Part shown: positions 63,607 through 64,000 of the stretch, piece after piece | Numbering within the stretch: the first letter of the stretch is position 1 | Layout: every line of letters begins with the position of its first letter | DNA from: Carnobacterium pleistocenium FTR1 | GTDB taxonomy: Bacteria; Bacillota; Bacilli; Lactobacillales; Carnobacteriaceae | Length of the DNA stretch: 64,000 nucleotides | Reading direction: 5' to 3' | Assembly: GCF_000744285.1 (NCBI RefSeq) | Contig: NZ_JQLQ01000002.1 | Coordinates: 1,612,001 to 1,676,000, forward strand | The notes under the pieces: generated by a model | Told to the model about the DNA's origin: nothing | Seen by the model: only the letters and a program-made list of their open reading frames with translations | The model's database searches: none | Position numbers and translations under genes: made by a program

Positions 63607-64000
63607 TTAATTTCTACGGTTACGTGAACTTGTTTCCATAATAATTGGCAAAATAACTGGCCGTCTACGTGTTTGTTCAAAAAGATGTTTATTTAAAGCA
63701 TCTCTAATTTCTTGTTTTAGACGACTCCATTCAAATTCTTTTCGGTTTAGGTTTTCTTCGACTACTTTTCTAATAATTTCATTGCTTTGATTGACTAAAT
63801 CAGTATTGTCTTTAACATAGACAAAACCTCTCGTCATAACTTCAGGTCCTGAGATAATTTTGCTCTTTCTACGATTAATCGTAACTACCGCTACAAATAT
63901 ACCGTCTTCAGATAGCAATTTACGGTCACGTAAAACAATATTTCCAATATCGCCTATTCCAATACCATCGACCATCGTATTGCCTACAGTCACTTGACCA
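63607..64000 (-). CDS. Ribonuclease J, C-terminal part (cut by window edge)
   Basis: The last ~131 codons of an RNase J gene, the 5'-3' exo/endonuclease central to Gram-positive mRNA decay. The visible part is the end of the beta-CASP/metallo-lactamase core (TVGNTMVDGIGIGDIGNI, with VLRDRKLLSEDG) and the C-terminal domain (SGPEVMTRGFVYVKD, then TRRRPVILPIIMETS). The codon at 63993 is an internal GTG and the frame continues past the window edge. Whether it is J1 or J2 cannot be told from this fragment. Confidence 0.9.
   Translation of the reverse strand, partial: GQVTVGNTMVDGIGIGDIGNIVLRDRKLLSEDGIFVAVVTINRRKSKIISGPEVMTRGFVYVKDNTDLVNQSNEIIRKVVEENLNRKEFEWSRLKQEIRDALNKHLFEQTRRRPVILPIIMETSSRNRRN

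Overview
The window is a stretch of chromosome from a low-GC Gram-positive bacterium of the order Lactobacillales. It is most like the Carnobacteriaceae/Enterococcaceae, judged from protein style, the V-type ATPase operon and the gene order; this is inference, as no database search was run. About 60 protein genes are supported, most on the minus strand. I saw no tRNA or rRNA gene, CRISPR array, prophage or intact insertion sequence.

Layout. (1) 1-10.4 kb: the 5' part of dnaE, a small membrane protein, clpB under a CtsR-type operator, a sufT-like / hydrolase / HAD-phosphatase group that resembles Bacillus yitW-yitV-yitU, a YitT-type membrane protein, a YajQ-family protein, an OsmC-type peroxidase and one unrecognised gene. 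(2) 10.5-40.8 kb: the conserved Firmicutes backbone, read backwards: ydbC-like, gmk, rpoZ, coaBC, priA, def, fmt, rsmB, prpC, prkC, rsgA, rpe, thiN, (rpmB on +), asp23-like, fakA, recG, plsX, acpP, rnc, smc, HAD, ftsY, ylxM, ffh, rpsP, khpA, rimM, trmD, rplS. Compared with Bacillus, fapR, fabD and fabG are missing between recG and acpP. (3) 41.3-49.9 kb: a nine-gene V-type ATPase operon (ntpFIKECGABD) whose c-subunit keeps all the Na+ ligands known from Enterococcus hirae. (4) 50.2-59.0 kb: a DegV protein, an SOS-boxed YolD-like gene, an OpuC-type osmolyte importer, cardiolipin synthase, thiT behind a TPP riboswitch, a GNAT protein and an HD hydrolase. (5) 59.4-63.5 kb: an OpuA-type glycine betaine importer with two tandem binding-protein genes. 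(6) 63.6-64.0 kb: the 3' end of an RNase J gene.

The right-hand third reads as a salt and osmotic stress block: a probable Na+-pumping V-ATPase, two osmoprotectant importers and a cardiolipin synthase within 22 kb. The left and centre hold core replication, translation, protein targeting and lipid synthesis.

Most notable points: the PP2C phosphatase gene prpC has lost its first ~45 codons, including the metal-binding DGMGGH region, while its partner kinase prkC is intact; the V-ATPase operon has a long leader hairpin followed by a T-run, looking like an attenuator or riboswitch; a diverged intergenic element occurs at 15.06 kb and 41.01 kb, both times next to an operon terminator; and the opuAC gene is tandemly duplicated together with its upstream sequence. 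I did not find a clear new multi-gene system; most of the window is ordinary core genome.
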